A DNA stretch of 64,000 nucleotides. Source: Ulota crispa. Its lineage: Eukaryota; Streptophyta; Bryopsida; Orthotrichales; Orthotrichaceae. This document shows positions 62,990 through 64,000 of the stretch, in pieces (position 1 is the first letter of the stretch; every line of letters begins with the position of its first letter). The stretch lies in assembly GCA_963920765.1 (NCBI GenBank), contig OY987247.1:6730471-6794470 (forward strand). The letters are read 5' to 3'. The position numbers and the translations under genes are program-made. The notes under the pieces were generated by a model. It was not told where the DNA came from and searched no databases. It was given only the letters and a program-made list of their open reading frames with translations.

Positions 62990-64000
62990 AGTTTTTTTGC
63001 AGAGCCTAACAACAAGATTTGTAAGATTGGAAGAAACATCAAGAGTGACTGGCATGGCAAGTTTTTTGTCATTCTGGATGTTGTAAAAGGAGGGTGCTGG
63101 AAGGGTGGAGAGATGATGATGAGGAGGGAGCCATTCTACCAAAGTTCACAGTTCCAGAGGTTCACCCGTGCCACGTGGCATGCTTTTGCATCAGCTGAAC
63201 ACTTTCCTTGGGATCGTATCATATTTGTAGCATACAGAGGCGAGAGAAAGAGAGAGAGAAAAGAAGGCGTAGAATGCTTGGATGAGTCTGAGCTTCATTG
63301 AGAGAAAAATTGGCTAGATTGCTCATTAGAAGGAAAGAAGGAAAGGAAAACAAAAGAAATCTTATGCTGGAACTCCGACTTCCATTGGGTAGTTCAAGTG
63401 CTTGTACTTTGGATTTGCGTAATTTCAGGCTGATTTAGTGAGAGAATCAACATTTTCCAGCAATCATTAATATTCAATGTTTGCGACCGAGTACACCTTA
63501 TCTTTTTTGTGCTTTCTTTTTGGTGATGGTGATGGTGATGGTAAAGATGGTGGTATTTGGTTATTTCTTTGCTCTTTTTGTAACATGTTGGTTCAAGGGA
63601 GGAAGCTTTGCATGCTTTGCAGAAAAACAAGCTACGTTGAGGAAGTTTGAGTAGGTATCTTAAACTCAAATAGCAAGTCAAAGCATTATAGGGATAGAGT
63701 TTTGGATAGGGTAGATTACTTGAGTAAGGTACCTTGCCCAAAATGCAAACCATTTGTGCTGTAGGGGCTTTGATAGAAGTTCGTGGTCTTATAGTAAGAA
63801 AGACACTTGCAACGATTGAGAGGCCATGAACAGGAAAATGTCTCATAACTTTTACGTATGAGTGGAGAGTATGCAGACAACAAATTTCAGCCAATTGGAG
63901 TTTTCGAAGCAAGGTAGACATACCCATACCCCACCGTTTAATGGTTTGGGGGTATCTCAAGGTCTCTGAAAATTCAGGAAAAAAATATGTAGGGTTAGCT
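62990..64000. other. PP4 3' UTR and downstream DNA, no gene seen
   Basis: The first few hundred bases should be 3' UTR. A short TGGTGA trinucleotide-rich run lies at 63521-63542 and an AG-rich run at 63242-63262. I see no second gene before the window edge. Confidence 0.5.

Noticed and set aside
63394..63960. 188-codon open frame on the minus strand downstream of PP4
   Set aside because: It overlaps the PP4 3' region, includes a His run made by a GGT/GAT-type simple repeat and has no recognisable domain. Its length alone is not enough.

Overview
The window is nuclear DNA of a streptophyte, a land plant or close relative. I cannot name the species. Spliceosomal introns, plant-type proteins (an RKD-type RWP-RK factor, a type I metacaspase with an LSD1-like zinc finger, a MED12 of almost exactly Arabidopsis length, a plant PP4/PPX phosphatase), low gene density and AT-rich, transposon-filled intergenic DNA all point that way. 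A non-seed plant (bryophyte grade) is my guess, not a demonstration. There are no operons, rRNA genes or CRISPR arrays, and I recognised no tRNA.

Layout. 1-4254 (+): 3' part of an RKD-like gene whose 5' end lies outside the window. 4.3-13.8 kb: AT-rich intergenic DNA with small inverted-repeat elements. 13.8-17.0 kb (-): complete five-exon type I metacaspase gene. 17.2-21.4 kb: two GC-rich arms of about 1.2 kb in inverted orientation around a 1.7 kb AT-rich spacer, lying between divergent genes; the right arm stops 9 bp before the MED12 start codon. 21.4-34.5 kb (+): complete 16-exon MED12 gene, 2241 codons. 34.5-57.2 kb: repeat-dense DNA with foldback elements, two imperfect tandem arrays, a pair of direct repeats 11.5 kb apart, decayed coding remnants and, at 53.3-54.2 kb (-), a probable trihelix-type DNA-binding protein gene that looks broken or needs an unusual splice. 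57.2-57.65 kb: a six-unit minisatellite just upstream of the last gene. 57.9-63.0 kb (+): complete eight-exon PP4 catalytic subunit gene, 304 codons.

Functional links. The intact genes are regulatory: a transcription factor, a Mediator kinase-module subunit, a protein phosphatase and a cell-death-type protease. Nothing suggests a shared pathway. Exon boundaries were set by reading frame, splice dinucleotides and remembered family conservation. Two introns (MED12 intron 1 and PP4 intron 3) need a GC donor to keep the conserved protein sequence.

The most unusual observations are the large inverted duplication between metacaspase and MED12, and a dispersed family of short elements bounded by TTAA with ends starting CCCCT or CCCTT. 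These resemble piggyBac-type non-autonomous elements, a superfamily I believe is rare in land plants.
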